A DNA stretch of 14,536 bases from NCBI GenBank assembly GCA_964566765.1, contig CAZMJI010000028.1, positions 1 to 14,536 of the forward strand, read 5' to 3'. Below the pieces are notes generated by a model. That model was not told the origin of the DNA and did not search any database. It saw nothing but the letters and a program-made list of their open reading frames with translations. This DNA comes from Thioglobus_B sp964566765. Lineage in GTDB: Bacteria > Pseudomonadota > Gammaproteobacteria > PS1 > Pseudothioglobaceae. Each line of letters starts with the position of its first letter. Within the stretch, counting starts at the first letter, position 1. Below, piece by piece: positions 1 to 7,686 of this stretch. Made by a program: the position numbers and the translations under genes.

Positions 1-209
1 GTTCAACCTGTCACGGGGCTTCGGGTCAAGGTAATGCGCAAGAAACCTATCCAAAAATTAGCAATCAGCATTTTGCTTATCTGCTAAGACAATTGCAGTG
101 GATGCGTGATGGTTATCGTACCAATGCCGATCCCACCATGTTAAAACTGATTCAAAACATGGATCAGCAGCAACTGGAAGCGGTGGCTGATTACGTCTCA
201 CGTCTTTAA
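1..209 (+). CDS. Cytochrome c, C-terminal part (c4/c553-like class I)
   Basis: Only the last 68 codons plus stop are present; the gene starts outside the window. The visible protein begins STCHGASGQGN, and bases 1-2 (gt) fit the end of a TGT codon, so the haem site would read C-S-T-C-H. The stretch YPKIS..HFAYLLRQLQWMRDGYRTN and the end DQQQLEAVADYVSRL are typical of c4/c553-type class I cytochromes, where the downstream Met (bases 138-140) would be the sixth haem ligand. Such proteins carry electrons in the periplasm, often to a terminal oxidase or from sulfur or bc1 donors. I cannot tell whether this is a single-haem protein or the second domain of a dihaem c4, because the N-terminus and signal peptide are missing. 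It ends 84 bases before parC on the same strand. Confidence 0.85.
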   Translation, partial: STCHGASGQGNAQETYPKISNQHFAYLLRQLQWMRDGYRTNADPTMLKLIQNMDQQQLEAVADYVSRL

Positions 210-257
210 CATGAATTTAGCCAATCTTGGCCAAAAGTTGCATTAAAATAGCTCAAA

Positions 258-284
258 ACCTTAGCGTTTTAAGGTCTAATTTTT
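258..284 (+). terminator. Possible weak terminator between the cytochrome gene and parC
   Basis: A 6-bp stem (ACCTTA at 258-263 with TAAGGT at 270-275) and a 6-base loop are followed by CTAATTTTT. The stem is short and A+T rich and the T run is offset, so termination would be inefficient. It sits just before the parC ribosome binding site. Confidence 0.3.
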
Positions 285-293
285 GAGGGGAAA

Positions 294-2531
294 ATGAGCC
301 AAATCGGTCTCGAACAACAAAGCGTCGCAGAGTTTTCAGAGCGCGCCTATCTTGACTATTCCATGTACGTGATCCTGGATCGCGCACTACCCTTTGTTGG
401 TGATGGTCTAAAGCCGGTTCAACGACGTATTATCTACGCCATGAGCGAGCTGGGTTTAAAGTCGACCGCCAAATACAAAAAATCCGCGCGTACCGTGGGT
501 GATGTGCTGGGTAAATTCCACCCGCATGGTGACAGCGCTTGTTATGAAGCCATGGTGCTTATGGCGCAGCCGTTTTCTTATCGCTATCCATTTATCGATG
601 GCCAGGGCAACTGGGGCGCACCAGACGATCCAAAGTCGTTTGCGGCCATGCGTTATACTGAGAGTAAATTATCGCGCTATGCAGATTTACTCCTAAAAGA
701 GATTGGCCAGGGTACAGTCACTTGGACCGACAACTTTGATGGTTCACTCAAAGAGCCCCAAAACCTGCCAGCACAGATTCCCAATCTACTATTAAACGGC
801 GTCAGTGGTATTGCTGTGGGCATGGCCACCGATGTGCCACCGCATAACCTGGGTGAAGTGGTACAAGCTTGCATCCAATTATTGGACAAGCCTTCAACCG
901 ATCTGGATGCTTTGATGGAGATTTTGCCAGCGCCAGACTATCCGTCGGGCGGCAGTATTGTCTCCAGCAAGCGCGAGATTCGTCAGTTTTATGAGACCGG
1001 TCATGGCTCAGTCAAGGTGCGCGCCAATTATCTGCTGGAATCAGGCGAGATTGTGATTGATGAGCTGCCGTTCCAAACCTCAGGCGCCAAAGTGATTGCC
1101 CAGGTGGCTGAGCAAATGCGCAAAAAGAAATTGCCGCTGGTAGATGACATTCGCGATGAATCAGACCATGAGAATCCAACCCGTATTGTGATCTCGCCAC
1201 GCTCTAACCGAGTGGATGTTGAGGCGTTGATGTCGCATCTATTTGCCACCACCGACCTAGAGAAAAACTATCGCGTTAATATGAATGTGATTGGCTTGGA
1301 TGGTCGACCACAAGTCAAGCCGTTGGTGCCACTACTAAAAGAATGGATCAACTATCGCGTACAGATTGTCACCGCGCGCCTTGAACACAGGCTGAATAAA
1401 ATCTTAGATCGTTTGCACATCTTAGAAGGTTTGCTCATCGCCTATCTGAATATTGATGAGGTGATCGCCATTATTCGCTCAGAAGACAAGCCAAAACCGG
1501 TGCTGATGGAACGCTTTGGACTTAGCGATACTCAGGCCGAAGCCATCTTAGAGTTAAAACTTAGACATTTGGCCAAACTGGAAGAAGAAAAAATCCAGGC
1601 TGAGCAGCAAGCCCTGGCTGAAGAAAGAGAAAAGATTGAACTGCTACTCTCAAGTGAAGCTCGTCTTAAGACCCTGATCAAAAAAGAACTGAAAGCCACG
1701 GTTAAAGAATTTGGTGATGCGCGTCGTTCGCAGATCGTCGAAACCGTGAAAAGTGCTCAAGCCTTTAGCGAAGAAGATCTAACGCCAGCAGAGAATGTCA
1801 CCGTGGTACTCAGTGCCAAAGGCTGGGTGCGTGCGGCCAAAGGTCATGATATTGATCCAGCCACCCTGAACTACAAATCGGGCGATGAGTATCTCGCTAG
1901 TGTTAAAGGTCGCAGCAATAAAAATGCGGTGTTTATGGACTCTACTGGACGCTCTTACTCGCTGATGGCCAACTCCTTGCCAAGTGCCAGAGGCCAGGGC
2001 GAGCCACTCACCGGTCGCTTGTCGCCGCCAACTGGCGCCGAGTTTGTCGATGTGATCATGGGTGATGAGAATCAAACCATCGTCATGGCCTCTGATGCTG
2101 GTTACGGGTTTGTCGCCTCTGTGGGCGATTTATGGTCGAAGAAGAAAGCTGGTAAAGCCAGTTTGTCACTACCTAAGGGCGCTAATGTGATGAAGGTGGT
2201 GTATGTCGATCAAGCGGATGAGGCCTTTGTGGCGGTCGCCACCAATCGTGGGCGTTTGTTGATCTTCCCACTCTCGGAATTACCAGTGCTTTCTAAGGGT
2301 AAGGGTAACAAACTGATTCAAATTCCAGCCAAAGACTTGGCCGCTCGCGCCGAGTTTGTGGTGAGCCTGTGTACACTAACTGAGTCGCAAAACCTAAGGG
2401 TTTACGCCGGCAAACGTCACCTCACCATCAAGTTCCAAGACCTCACCAATTACCTAGGTGCCAGAGCGCGCCGAGGCAACCTATTGCCAAAGGGTTATCA
2501 AGGGGTTAATCGCCTGGAAGCCTGGGATTAG
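294..2531 (+). CDS. parC: DNA topoisomerase IV subunit A (ParC)
   Basis: ParC is the DNA cleavage and rejoining subunit of topoisomerase IV, which with ParE decatenates daughter chromosomes. The 745 residues match the usual ParC length (about 750). The N-terminal winged-helix and tower region has the FAAMRYTE motif with catalytic Tyr121. The quinolone-determining segment HPHGDSACYE keeps Ser81 and Glu85, equivalent to E. coli Ser80 and Glu84, so no resistance substitution is seen. SGIAVGMAT (about 170-178) is the conserved intercalating-isoleucine segment. The C-terminal third is a beta-pinwheel without a canonical QRRGGKG GyrA box, which separates it from the gyrA gene downstream. The start is supported by a GAGGGG ribosome binding site a few bases before ATG 294. 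parE is not nearby. I see no strong dedicated promoter, so readthrough from the cytochrome gene is possible. Confidence 0.97.
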   Translation: MSQIGLEQQSVAEFSERAYLDYSMYVILDRALPFVGDGLKPVQRRIIYAMSELGLKSTAKYKKSARTVGDVLGKFHPHGDSACYEAMVLMAQPFSYRYPFIDGQGNWGAPDDPKSFAAMRYTESKLSRYADLLLKEIGQGTVTWTDNFDGSLKEPQNLPAQIPNLLLNGVSGIAVGMATDVPPHNLGEVVQACIQLLDKPSTDLDALMEILPAPDYPSGGSIVSSKREIRQFYETGHGSVKVRANYLLESGEIVIDELPFQTSGAKVIAQVAEQMRKKKLPLVDDIRDESDHENPTRIVISPRSNRVDVEALMSHLFATTDLEKNYRVNMNVIGLDGRPQVKPLVPLLKEWINYRVQIVTARLEHRLNKILDRLHILEGLLIAYLNIDEVIAIIRSEDKPKPVLMERFGLSDTQAEAILELKLRHLAKLEEEKIQAEQQALAEEREKIELLLSSEARLKTLIKKELKATVKEFGDARRSQIVETVKSAQAFSEEDLTPAENVTVVLSAKGWVRAAKGHDIDPATLNYKSGDEYLASVKGRSNKNAVFMDSTGRSYSLMANSLPSARGQGEPLTGRLSPPTGAEFVDVIMGDENQTIVMASDAGYGFVASVGDLWSKKKAGKASLSLPKGANVMKVVYVDQADEAFVAVATNRGRLLIFPLSELPVLSKGKGNKLIQIPAKDLAARAEFVVSLCTLTESQNLRVYAGKRHLTIKFQDLTNYLGARARRGNLLPKGYQGVNRLEAWD

Positions 2532-2570
2532 TCCCGACTAATTGAAGGTATAAAAACATTGTCAAGCGGG

Positions 2571-2576
2571 TATAAT
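2571..2576 (+). promoter_or_regulatory. Candidate -10 box for queD-folE2-aroG
   Basis: A perfect TATAAT lies 27 bases before the queD ATG. No good -35 box is seen at 16-18 bases upstream. Transcription would start near 2583, giving an RNA leader of only about 20 bases before ATG 2603. Confidence 0.4.
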
Positions 2577-2602
2577 TAGCCCTTTTGTCAATTTTTCCGA
2601 AA

Positions 2603-2971
2603 ATGTTCGTCCTAAAAATTGTAACCGATTTTGCCTCAGCGCATTCTTTACGCAATTATCCCGGGGATTGCTCCCGCCTGCATGGCCATAACTGGCAAGT
2701 CGAAGTCTTGGTTGAGTCTGAGGTGTTAGATGACGTCGGCATTGCGATTGATTTCCGCGAGATCAAACAACAAACCAAGGTAGTGACTGACCGCCTGGAT
2801 CACCGGTATTTAAACGAGGTTGAGCCGTTTGATGTGCTTAATCCAACCGCTGAGAATATTGCCAAATACCTACATGAAGAGATTGGCCTACTAATCAATA
2901 CAGCACAAGTTCGCGTCAAAGAAGTGACGGTTTGGGAAACCCCAAGAGCCTGTGTGACCTATTCAAACTAA
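2603..2971 (+). CDS. queD: 6-carboxytetrahydropterin synthase (QueD)
   Basis: QueD belongs to the 6-pyruvoyl-tetrahydropterin synthase fold family. In bacteria it converts 7,8-dihydroneopterin triphosphate to 6-carboxytetrahydropterin, the second step towards queuosine in tRNA. From ATG 2603 the protein has 122 residues, as in E. coli QueD (121). Zinc ligands are His14, His27 and His29 (AHS and RLHGHNW), the catalytic Cys is Cys23, the Asp66-His67 pair lies in RLDHRYLN, and Glu112 in the WETP segment fits the pterin-anchoring acid. NPTAENIA is also typical. An in-frame TTG at 2585 would add six residues, but they do not match the family and would lie almost at the predicted RNA start, so I prefer 2603. 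No clear Shine-Dalgarno sequence precedes it. folE2, whose product makes the QueD substrate, follows after 5 bases. A different PTPS-family activity cannot be excluded. Confidence 0.88.
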   Translation: MFVLKIVTDFASAHSLRNYPGDCSRLHGHNWQVEVLVESEVLDDVGIAIDFREIKQQTKVVTDRLDHRYLNEVEPFDVLNPTAENIAKYLHEEIGLLINTAQVRVKEVTVWETPRACVTYSN

Positions 2972-2976
2972 TTATT

Positions 2977-3768
2977 ATGAGCGCAAGTAATCTACCTGAT
3001 ACGCAGAACAGCAAAGACACCCGACAAATTGTTATCGACAAGGTTGGGATTAAAGACATTAATCACCCGATCACCTATATCGATCAGCAGGGCAATAAAG
3101 TGCCAACGGTGGGTAACTTTACCATGACGGTGACGCTGCCTGAGCATGTCAAAGGCACGCATATGTCACGTTTTATTGAGATTTTAAACGAGGGTCCTTG
3201 CGAGTTTAATGCCGCAGGTTTTAGTGTGATTATTGACAAAGTCAGAGATCGCCTAGAATCAGATCGTGCCCACATTACCCTGAACTTTCCTTTCTTTAGA
3301 AAAAAGCAAGCACCGTCTTCAGGCGTGGAGTCAATGATGGACTACCAGGTGACGCTATACGGCTCACTAGAGGATGGTCGCGCTGAGGTGATGATGAAAG
3401 TGGTGGTACCGGTGACCAGTTTGTGCCCATGCTCTAAGAGCATTTCGCGCTATGGTGCCCATAATCAACGCTCGCATATTACCATCAAGGCCAAAGCCAG
3501 CGAAGGTGCACAATTGCACATTGAGGACCTGATTGATCTGGCAGAACGCAAAGCTTCTTGTGAGTTGTATGCCATCTTGAAACGCGATGATGAAAAACAC
3601 GTGACTGAGCGTGCATATGACAACCCAGCCTTTGTCGAAGACCTGGTGCGCGATATTGCGCTTGAGCTAAATAATGATGATAGAATTGCGTATTATCGCT
3701 TAGAGTCTGAGAATTTTGAATCGATTCACAATCACTCAGCTTACGCCTTGATCGAAAACCAAAAATAA
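2977..3768 (+). CDS. folE2: GTP cyclohydrolase FolE2 (type IB)
   Basis: FolE2 hydrolyses GTP to 7,8-dihydroneopterin triphosphate, the shared precursor of folate and queuosine. It is the tunnelling-fold alternative to FolE and in some bacteria works with metals other than zinc. The 263 residues fit the family. The signature TSLCPCSKSISRYGAHNQRSH spans about 147-167, with metal-binding Cys150 and His162 matching positions described in the Neisseria enzyme. GNFTMTVTLPEHVKGTHMSRF (47-66) is also conserved. I chose ATG 2977 because the frame upstream runs into the end of queD, and the family's N-terminal DTQNSKDTRQI region follows directly. The gap to queD is 5 bases and to aroG 9 bases, so the three genes are probably one transcript. 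No FolE gene is in the window, so this may be the only cyclohydrolase, but that needs the genome. Confidence 0.95.
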   Translation: MSASNLPDTQNSKDTRQIVIDKVGIKDINHPITYIDQQGNKVPTVGNFTMTVTLPEHVKGTHMSRFIEILNEGPCEFNAAGFSVIIDKVRDRLESDRAHITLNFPFFRKKQAPSSGVESMMDYQVTLYGSLEDGRAEVMMKVVVPVTSLCPCSKSISRYGAHNQRSHITIKAKASEGAQLHIEDLIDLAERKASCELYAILKRDDEKHVTERAYDNPAFVEDLVRDIALELNNDDRIAYYRLESENFESIHNHSAYALIENQK

Positions 3769-3777
3769 AAAATAGCC

Positions 3778-4833
3778 ATGAAATACAACACGGATAATGT
3801 ACGAATTACGTCCTCTGCGACCATGATCACACCCAATGCGTTGATTGAAAAATTTCCGTTAAGTGATGCAGCGTCGGCCCATGTATTTCAATCTAGAGAC
3901 ACCGTTAAAAAGATCTTATTAGGCAAAGATAAGCGCCTAATGGTGATTGTCGGCCCATGCTCGATTCACGATTCAAGAGCGGCTCGAGAATATGCAGAAA
4001 AACTCTCGGCTTTGAAAGCAGAACTGGAAGAGGACTTGTTTGTGGTCATGCGTGTGTACTTTGAGAAACCACGTACAACCATTGGCTGGAAGGGTTTGAT
4101 CAATGATCCAGACCTGGATGAGAGTTTTAATATTGACAAGGGTCTGAAGATTGCCAGACACCTGTTGTCTGATTTGGCTGAGATGAACATGCCAGTGGCA
4201 GTGGAATATCTGGATGTGATTACCCCGCAATACCTATCAGATTTAATTTCTTGGGGCGCCATTGGTGCTCGTACCACTGAGAGTCAGACGCACCGAGAGT
4301 TAGCCTCAGCCCTGTCTTGCCCAGTGGGCTTTAAAAACGGCACCACAGGCTCCTTACAGGTAGCGATTGATGCGATTAAGTCGGCCAACGCCTCGCACCA
4401 CTTGCTGTCGGTTAACAAAGATGGTGGTGTGTCGCACTACACCTCTTCAGGTAACGAAACTGCACACATCATTTTGCGTGGTGGTAACGACGGCCCTAAC
4501 TACTCTAAGACGCATGTGGATCGTGCCTCGCAAGAGTTGGCACAGGCTGGCGTGTTGGATAAAGTGATGGTGGACTTCTCACACGCCAATAGTGAGAAAA
4601 AATTCAAAAATCAGCTCAAGGTAGGTGCCGATGTGGCTGCGCAGATTGCCCAGGGCTCTGACAAGGTGTTTGGAGTGATGATTGAATCTAATTTAAACGA
4701 AGGCAATCAGTGCATAGGACCGTTAGAATCCCTAGAATATGGCGTCAGTATTACCGACAGTTGTATCGGCTGGAGTGATACCGAAAACCTATTAAGATCA
4801 TTGGCGCAAGCTGTTCGCGAAAAAAACTCATAA
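3778..4833 (+). CDS. aroG: 3-deoxy-7-phosphoheptulonate synthase, class I (AroG/AroF/AroH type)
   Basis: This enzyme condenses phosphoenolpyruvate with erythrose 4-phosphate to DAHP, the first step of the shikimate pathway. Its 351 residues match E. coli AroG (350), and the start MKYNTDNVRI aligns with the AroG N-terminus. Metal ligands are Cys61 (VGPCSIHD), His269 (DFSHANS), Glu303 and Asp327. The substrate motifs EKPRTTIGWKGLINDP and GARTTESQ.HRELAS are intact. Pro150 and Ser180, positions where E. coli AroG mutations relieve phenylalanine inhibition, are unchanged. Which aromatic amino acid inhibits it cannot be read safely, because the segment after LSV (NKDGGVSHYTSSGN) differs from AroG. 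There is no Shine-Dalgarno sequence: the leader is A-rich and follows folE2 by 9 bases. No terminator follows before the gyrA promoter. The symbol names the family, not a proven isozyme. Confidence 0.93.
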   Translation: MKYNTDNVRITSSATMITPNALIEKFPLSDAASAHVFQSRDTVKKILLGKDKRLMVIVGPCSIHDSRAAREYAEKLSALKAELEEDLFVVMRVYFEKPRTTIGWKGLINDPDLDESFNIDKGLKIARHLLSDLAEMNMPVAVEYLDVITPQYLSDLISWGAIGARTTESQTHRELASALSCPVGFKNGTTGSLQVAIDAIKSANASHHLLSVNKDGGVSHYTSSGNETAHIILRGGNDGPNYSKTHVDRASQELAQAGVLDKVMVDFSHANSEKKFKNQLKVGADVAAQIAQGSDKVFGVMIESNLNEGNQCIGPLESLEYGVSITDSCIGWSDTENLLRSLAQAVREKNS

Positions 4834-4859
4834 CTGATTGATTTTTAAAGAGTTTTATT

Positions 4860-4900
4860 AGGGGTTAATTTACACATTTTGGTTGTGTATTTGCACCCCT
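4860..4900. repeat. 41-bp imperfect palindrome upstream of gyrA
   Basis: Two nested pairs share one centre at 4880. The outer arms are AGGGGT (4860-4865) and ACCCCT (4895-4900); the inner arms are TACACA (4871-4876) and TGTGTA (4884-4889). The spacer between the arms is 5 bases on each side and the central loop is 7 bases. No T run follows on either strand, so it is not a normal intrinsic terminator. It overlaps the proposed gyrA -35 box and could be an operator or a supercoiling-sensitive element. ACCC-CTTA-GGGT at 4895-4906 offers an alternative, mutually exclusive hairpin. Confidence 0.6.
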
Positions 4901-4911
4901 TAGGGTACAAT
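4883..4911 (+). promoter_or_regulatory. Candidate gyrA promoter
   Basis: TTGTGT (4883-4888) and TACAAT (4906-4911) are separated by exactly 17 bases. The -10 matches consensus at five of six positions; the -35 is weak. Transcription would begin near 4918, about 23 bases before the gyrA ATG. Confidence 0.5.
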
Positions 4912-4940
4912 GAAAGCTACTTCCAATTAAGCTGAATTGT

Positions 4941-7535
4941 ATGTCTGAAAACATCAATAATCCTGAAGAGTTCGAGCCTAATTTTCCCCTAGTTTCCATT
5001 GAAGACGAAATGCGCAATTCCTACCTGGAATATGCGATGAGTGTGATTGTGGGACGTGCCTTGCCAGATGTGCGAGACGGCCTTAAGCCAGTACATCGAC
5101 GCGTACTCTACGCCATGGACGAGTTGGGTAATGACTACAACAAAGCCTACAAAAAATCTGCCCGTATTGTTGGTGACGTGATTGGTAAGTATCACCCGCA
5201 TGGTGATACTGCCGTGTACGACACCATTGTACGTATGGCACAACCGTTCTCAATGCGCAACATTCTGATCGATGGTCAGGGTAACTTCGGTTCGGTCGAT
5301 GGCGACTCAGCCGCGGCAATGCGTTATACCGAGATTCGCATGGCCAAGCTTTCGCATGAACTGCTGAGAGACCTGGACAAGAAAACCGTTGACTTTATCG
5401 ACAACTACGACGGCTCTGAGTCTGAGCCAAGTGTGCTGCCAACTCGCGTACCAAATCTATTGGTGAATGGTTCATCGGGTATTGCGGTGGGTATGGCGAC
5501 CAACATTCCGCCACACAACTTGGGTGAGGTGATCGACGCTTGTCTGCTGTTGATTGACAACAATCAAGCCAGCATAGACGAACTTTTAGCGGTGATGCCA
5601 GGACCAGATTTCCCAACGGCCGGCATTATTAACGGCGCTGATGGTATTCGCCAGGCTTATGAAACTGGCAAGGGCAAGATCTACTTGCGCGCTGTATCGC
5701 ACATTGAAGGCGAAGACAAGCAAAGCATTGTGGTTACCGAGCTGCCTTATCAGGTCAATAAAGCCAAACTGATTGGTAAGATTGCCGAGTTGGTGAAAGA
5801 TAAGAAAATTGATGGCATTACCGGCCTAAGAGACGAGTCTGATAAGGACGGTATGCGCATGGTGATTGAGCTAAGACGCGGCGAAGTGCCTGAGGTCATG
5901 CTTAACAATCTATACAAGCTTACCGAGATGCAAACTGTATTTGGCATCAACATGGTGGCGATTGATAAGGGTATGCCAAAGCTGATGACACTCAGACAAG
6001 TGCTGGATGCCTTTATCGCCCATCGTCGCGATGTGGTGACGCGTCGCTCTATCTTTGAGCTAAACAAGGCCAGAAGCCGTGCCCACATCTTAGAAGGTTT
6101 GTCGGTTGCGCTGAGCAATATTGATGAGATTATTGAACTGATTAAAGCGGCACCCAATCCAACTGAAGCCAGAGCACAGTTGGTGGCCAAAACTTGGCAG
6201 GGTAGTGTGATTCAAGATCTGATTGGTGATCGTGACATGTCGTTATTTAAGCCGGAAGATCTACCAGCTGAGCTGGGCTTGCAAGCCTCAGGTGACTATC
6301 AGCTGTCTGATACCCAAGCACAGGCGATCCTGGATTTAAAACTCCACCGTCTAACTGGTTTAGAGAAAGACAAGATTTTCGATGAATTTAATGAGCTGCT
6401 AGAGTGGATTAAGTACCTATTAGACATTTTGCAAAATCCAGATAAGCTGATGCAGGTGATTCGTGATGAGTTGTCCGAAGTTAAAGACAGCTTTGCTGAT
6501 GCACGTCTAACCCAGATTCTAGACACCAAGATCGATCTAACCCTAGAAGACCTGATTGCACAAGAAGATCGCGTGGTCACGCTGTCTCATGGCGGTTATG
6601 TGAAGGCGCAGTCGCTTAGTGACTATCAAGCGCAGCGTCGTGGTGGCAAGGGTAAGGCAGCCACGAAGATGAAGGATGAGGACTTTGTCGATCAGCTGTT
6701 TGTGGCCAATTCTCACGACACAGTACTATGCTTTACCTCAACCGGTAAGGTGCATTGGTTGAAGGTTTATGAGCTGCCAATGGCCTCGCGTACTGCACGT
6801 GGTAAGCCAATTGTCAATCTTCTGCCACTAGAAAAAGACGAAACCGTGAATGCGATTTTGCCAGTCTCTGAGTTTAGCGATGAAGAATTTGTCTTTATGG
6901 TCACCAGCAGCGGTACTTGTAAGAAGACGGCGTTGACCAATTTTGCCCGTCCAAGACGGGGTGGCATTATCGCCATCGAATTGCGTGATGATGACAAGTT
7001 AGTCGGTGTGGAAATCACCTCGGGTGAGCAAGATATTATGCTGTTCTCAGCCGGCGGTAAATCCATTCGCTTCAAAGAGTCGGATGTGCGTGTGGTTGGT
7101 CGTACCGCCATTGGTGTACGCGGCATGAAGCTGGCCGATAAGGATGAGGTGGTATCGCTGATTGTGGCAGACAATGAAAGCCCAATCCTAACCGCCACTG
7201 AACAAGGTTATGGTAAGCGTACCGAACTGGAAGAATATCGCGCTCAAGCACGTGGTGGTTCGGGTGTAATCTCGATTAAGACCTCAGATCGTAATGGTCA
7301 AGTGGTTGGCGCCATTCAGGTGACCGATGATGATGAGATGATGCTAATCTCAGACAAGGGCACTTTGGTTCGCGCCAGAGCCTCAGATGTCTCGATTATT
7401 GGTCGTAATACCCAGGGTGTAACCTTGATTAATATTGTTAAAGGTGAAAAGCTGGTGTCTGTGGCTAAGATTGCCGAATCTGACGAAGATGACGAAGGCG
7501 AGGCAGACGAATCAGGTGCTGAAACCACTGAATAA
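4941..7535 (+). CDS. gyrA: DNA gyrase subunit A (GyrA)
   Basis: GyrA with GyrB introduces negative supercoils by DNA cleavage and strand passage. The 864 residues are a normal length. The catalytic Tyr129 lies in AAAMRYTEIR (E. coli Tyr122, offset 7). The canonical GyrA box QRRGGKG is at 565-571, which wraps DNA and distinguishes gyrase from ParC. The pinwheel C-terminal domain follows and ends in an acidic tail, about 846-864. In the quinolone region the residues matching E. coli Ser83 and Asp87 are Thr90 and Asp94. Thr occurs naturally there in some bacteria and is not by itself a resistance call. The residue at the position of E. coli Tyr100 is Asn107 (FSMRNILIDGQ). ATG 4941 has no obvious Shine-Dalgarno sequence, but the N-terminus aligns well. 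It has its own promoter region and a strong terminator, so it is probably monocistronic. Confidence 0.98.
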   Translation: MSENINNPEEFEPNFPLVSIEDEMRNSYLEYAMSVIVGRALPDVRDGLKPVHRRVLYAMDELGNDYNKAYKKSARIVGDVIGKYHPHGDTAVYDTIVRMAQPFSMRNILIDGQGNFGSVDGDSAAAMRYTEIRMAKLSHELLRDLDKKTVDFIDNYDGSESEPSVLPTRVPNLLVNGSSGIAVGMATNIPPHNLGEVIDACLLLIDNNQASIDELLAVMPGPDFPTAGIINGADGIRQAYETGKGKIYLRAVSHIEGEDKQSIVVTELPYQVNKAKLIGKIAELVKDKKIDGITGLRDESDKDGMRMVIELRRGEVPEVMLNNLYKLTEMQTVFGINMVAIDKGMPKLMTLRQVLDAFIAHRRDVVTRRSIFELNKARSRAHILEGLSVALSNIDEIIELIKAAPNPTEARAQLVAKTWQGSVIQDLIGDRDMSLFKPEDLPAELGLQASGDYQLSDTQAQAILDLKLHRLTGLEKDKIFDEFNELLEWIKYLLDILQNPDKLMQVIRDELSEVKDSFADARLTQILDTKIDLTLEDLIAQEDRVVTLSHGGYVKAQSLSDYQAQRRGGKGKAATKMKDEDFVDQLFVANSHDTVLCFTSTGKVHWLKVYELPMASRTARGKPIVNLLPLEKDETVNAILPVSEFSDEEFVFMVTSSGTCKKTALTNFARPRRGGIIAIELRDDDKLVGVEITSGEQDIMLFSAGGKSIRFKESDVRVVGRTAIGVRGMKLADKDEVVSLIVADNESPILTATEQGYGKRTELEEYRAQARGGSGVISIKTSDRNGQVVGAIQVTDDDEMMLISDKGTLVRARASDVSIIGRNTQGVTLINIVKGEKLVSVAKIAESDEDDEGEADESGAETTE

Positions 7536-7554
7536 ATCCGTTTAATTAATACTT

Positions 7555-7585
7555 AAAAAATGCCACTTTTTATGTGGCATTTTTT
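7555..7585 (+). terminator. Strong intrinsic terminator after gyrA
   Basis: A perfect 12-bp inverted repeat, AAAAAATGCCAC (7555-7566) and GTGGCATTTTTT (7574-7585), flanks a 7-base loop and ends in six T. It starts 19 bases after the gyrA stop codon. The matching A run could also allow termination of minus-strand transcripts. Confidence 0.93.
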
Positions 7586-7624
7586 GTTTCCAACTGATAC
7601 AAATACAATGCGCTACAATGACGT

Positions 7625-7644
7625 ATTTTGCATTTAAGCAAAAT
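7625..7644. repeat. Perfect inverted repeat in the DUF6868/prenyltransferase promoter region
   Basis: ATTTTGC (7625-7631) and GCAAAAT (7638-7644) are exact inverse complements around a 6-base spacer. The repeat covers the proposed -35 box and lies just before TACAAT. No T run follows, so it reads as a possible operator. Confidence 0.5.
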
Positions 7645-7655
7645 GGGTTTACAAT
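7628..7655 (+). promoter_or_regulatory. Candidate promoter for the membrane-protein pair
   Basis: TTGCAT (7628-7633) and TACAAT (7650-7655) are spaced by 16 bases. The transcript would start near 7662, 25 bases before the ATG at 7687. Two further TACAATG copies at 7604 and 7614 lack a well-spaced -35, so the choice among the three is uncertain. Confidence 0.4.
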
Positions 7656-7686
7656 GGCGTTATCGCGATCAACAAAGGAGGCGTGT

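Noticed and set aside
2527..2542. Hairpin ATTAGT-CCCG-ACTAAT over the parC stop codon as a terminator
   Set aside because: The stem is six A+T-rich pairs and no T run follows; it is probably chance.
2532..2602. preQ1 riboswitch ahead of queD
   Set aside because: The predicted leader is about 20 bases and I see no preQ1 aptamer pattern; the genes after it also include folE2 and aroG.
5750..6190. Antisense reading frame of 146 residues inside gyrA, and similar frames at 6767-7198 and 6299-6580
   Set aside because: They are serine-rich, low-complexity shadows of gyrA codons with no recognisable domain or ribosome binding site.
7618..7686. N-terminal extension of the small membrane protein from ATG 7618
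   Set aside because: It lies upstream of the predicted RNA start, and the strong AAAGGAGG site serves ATG 7687.
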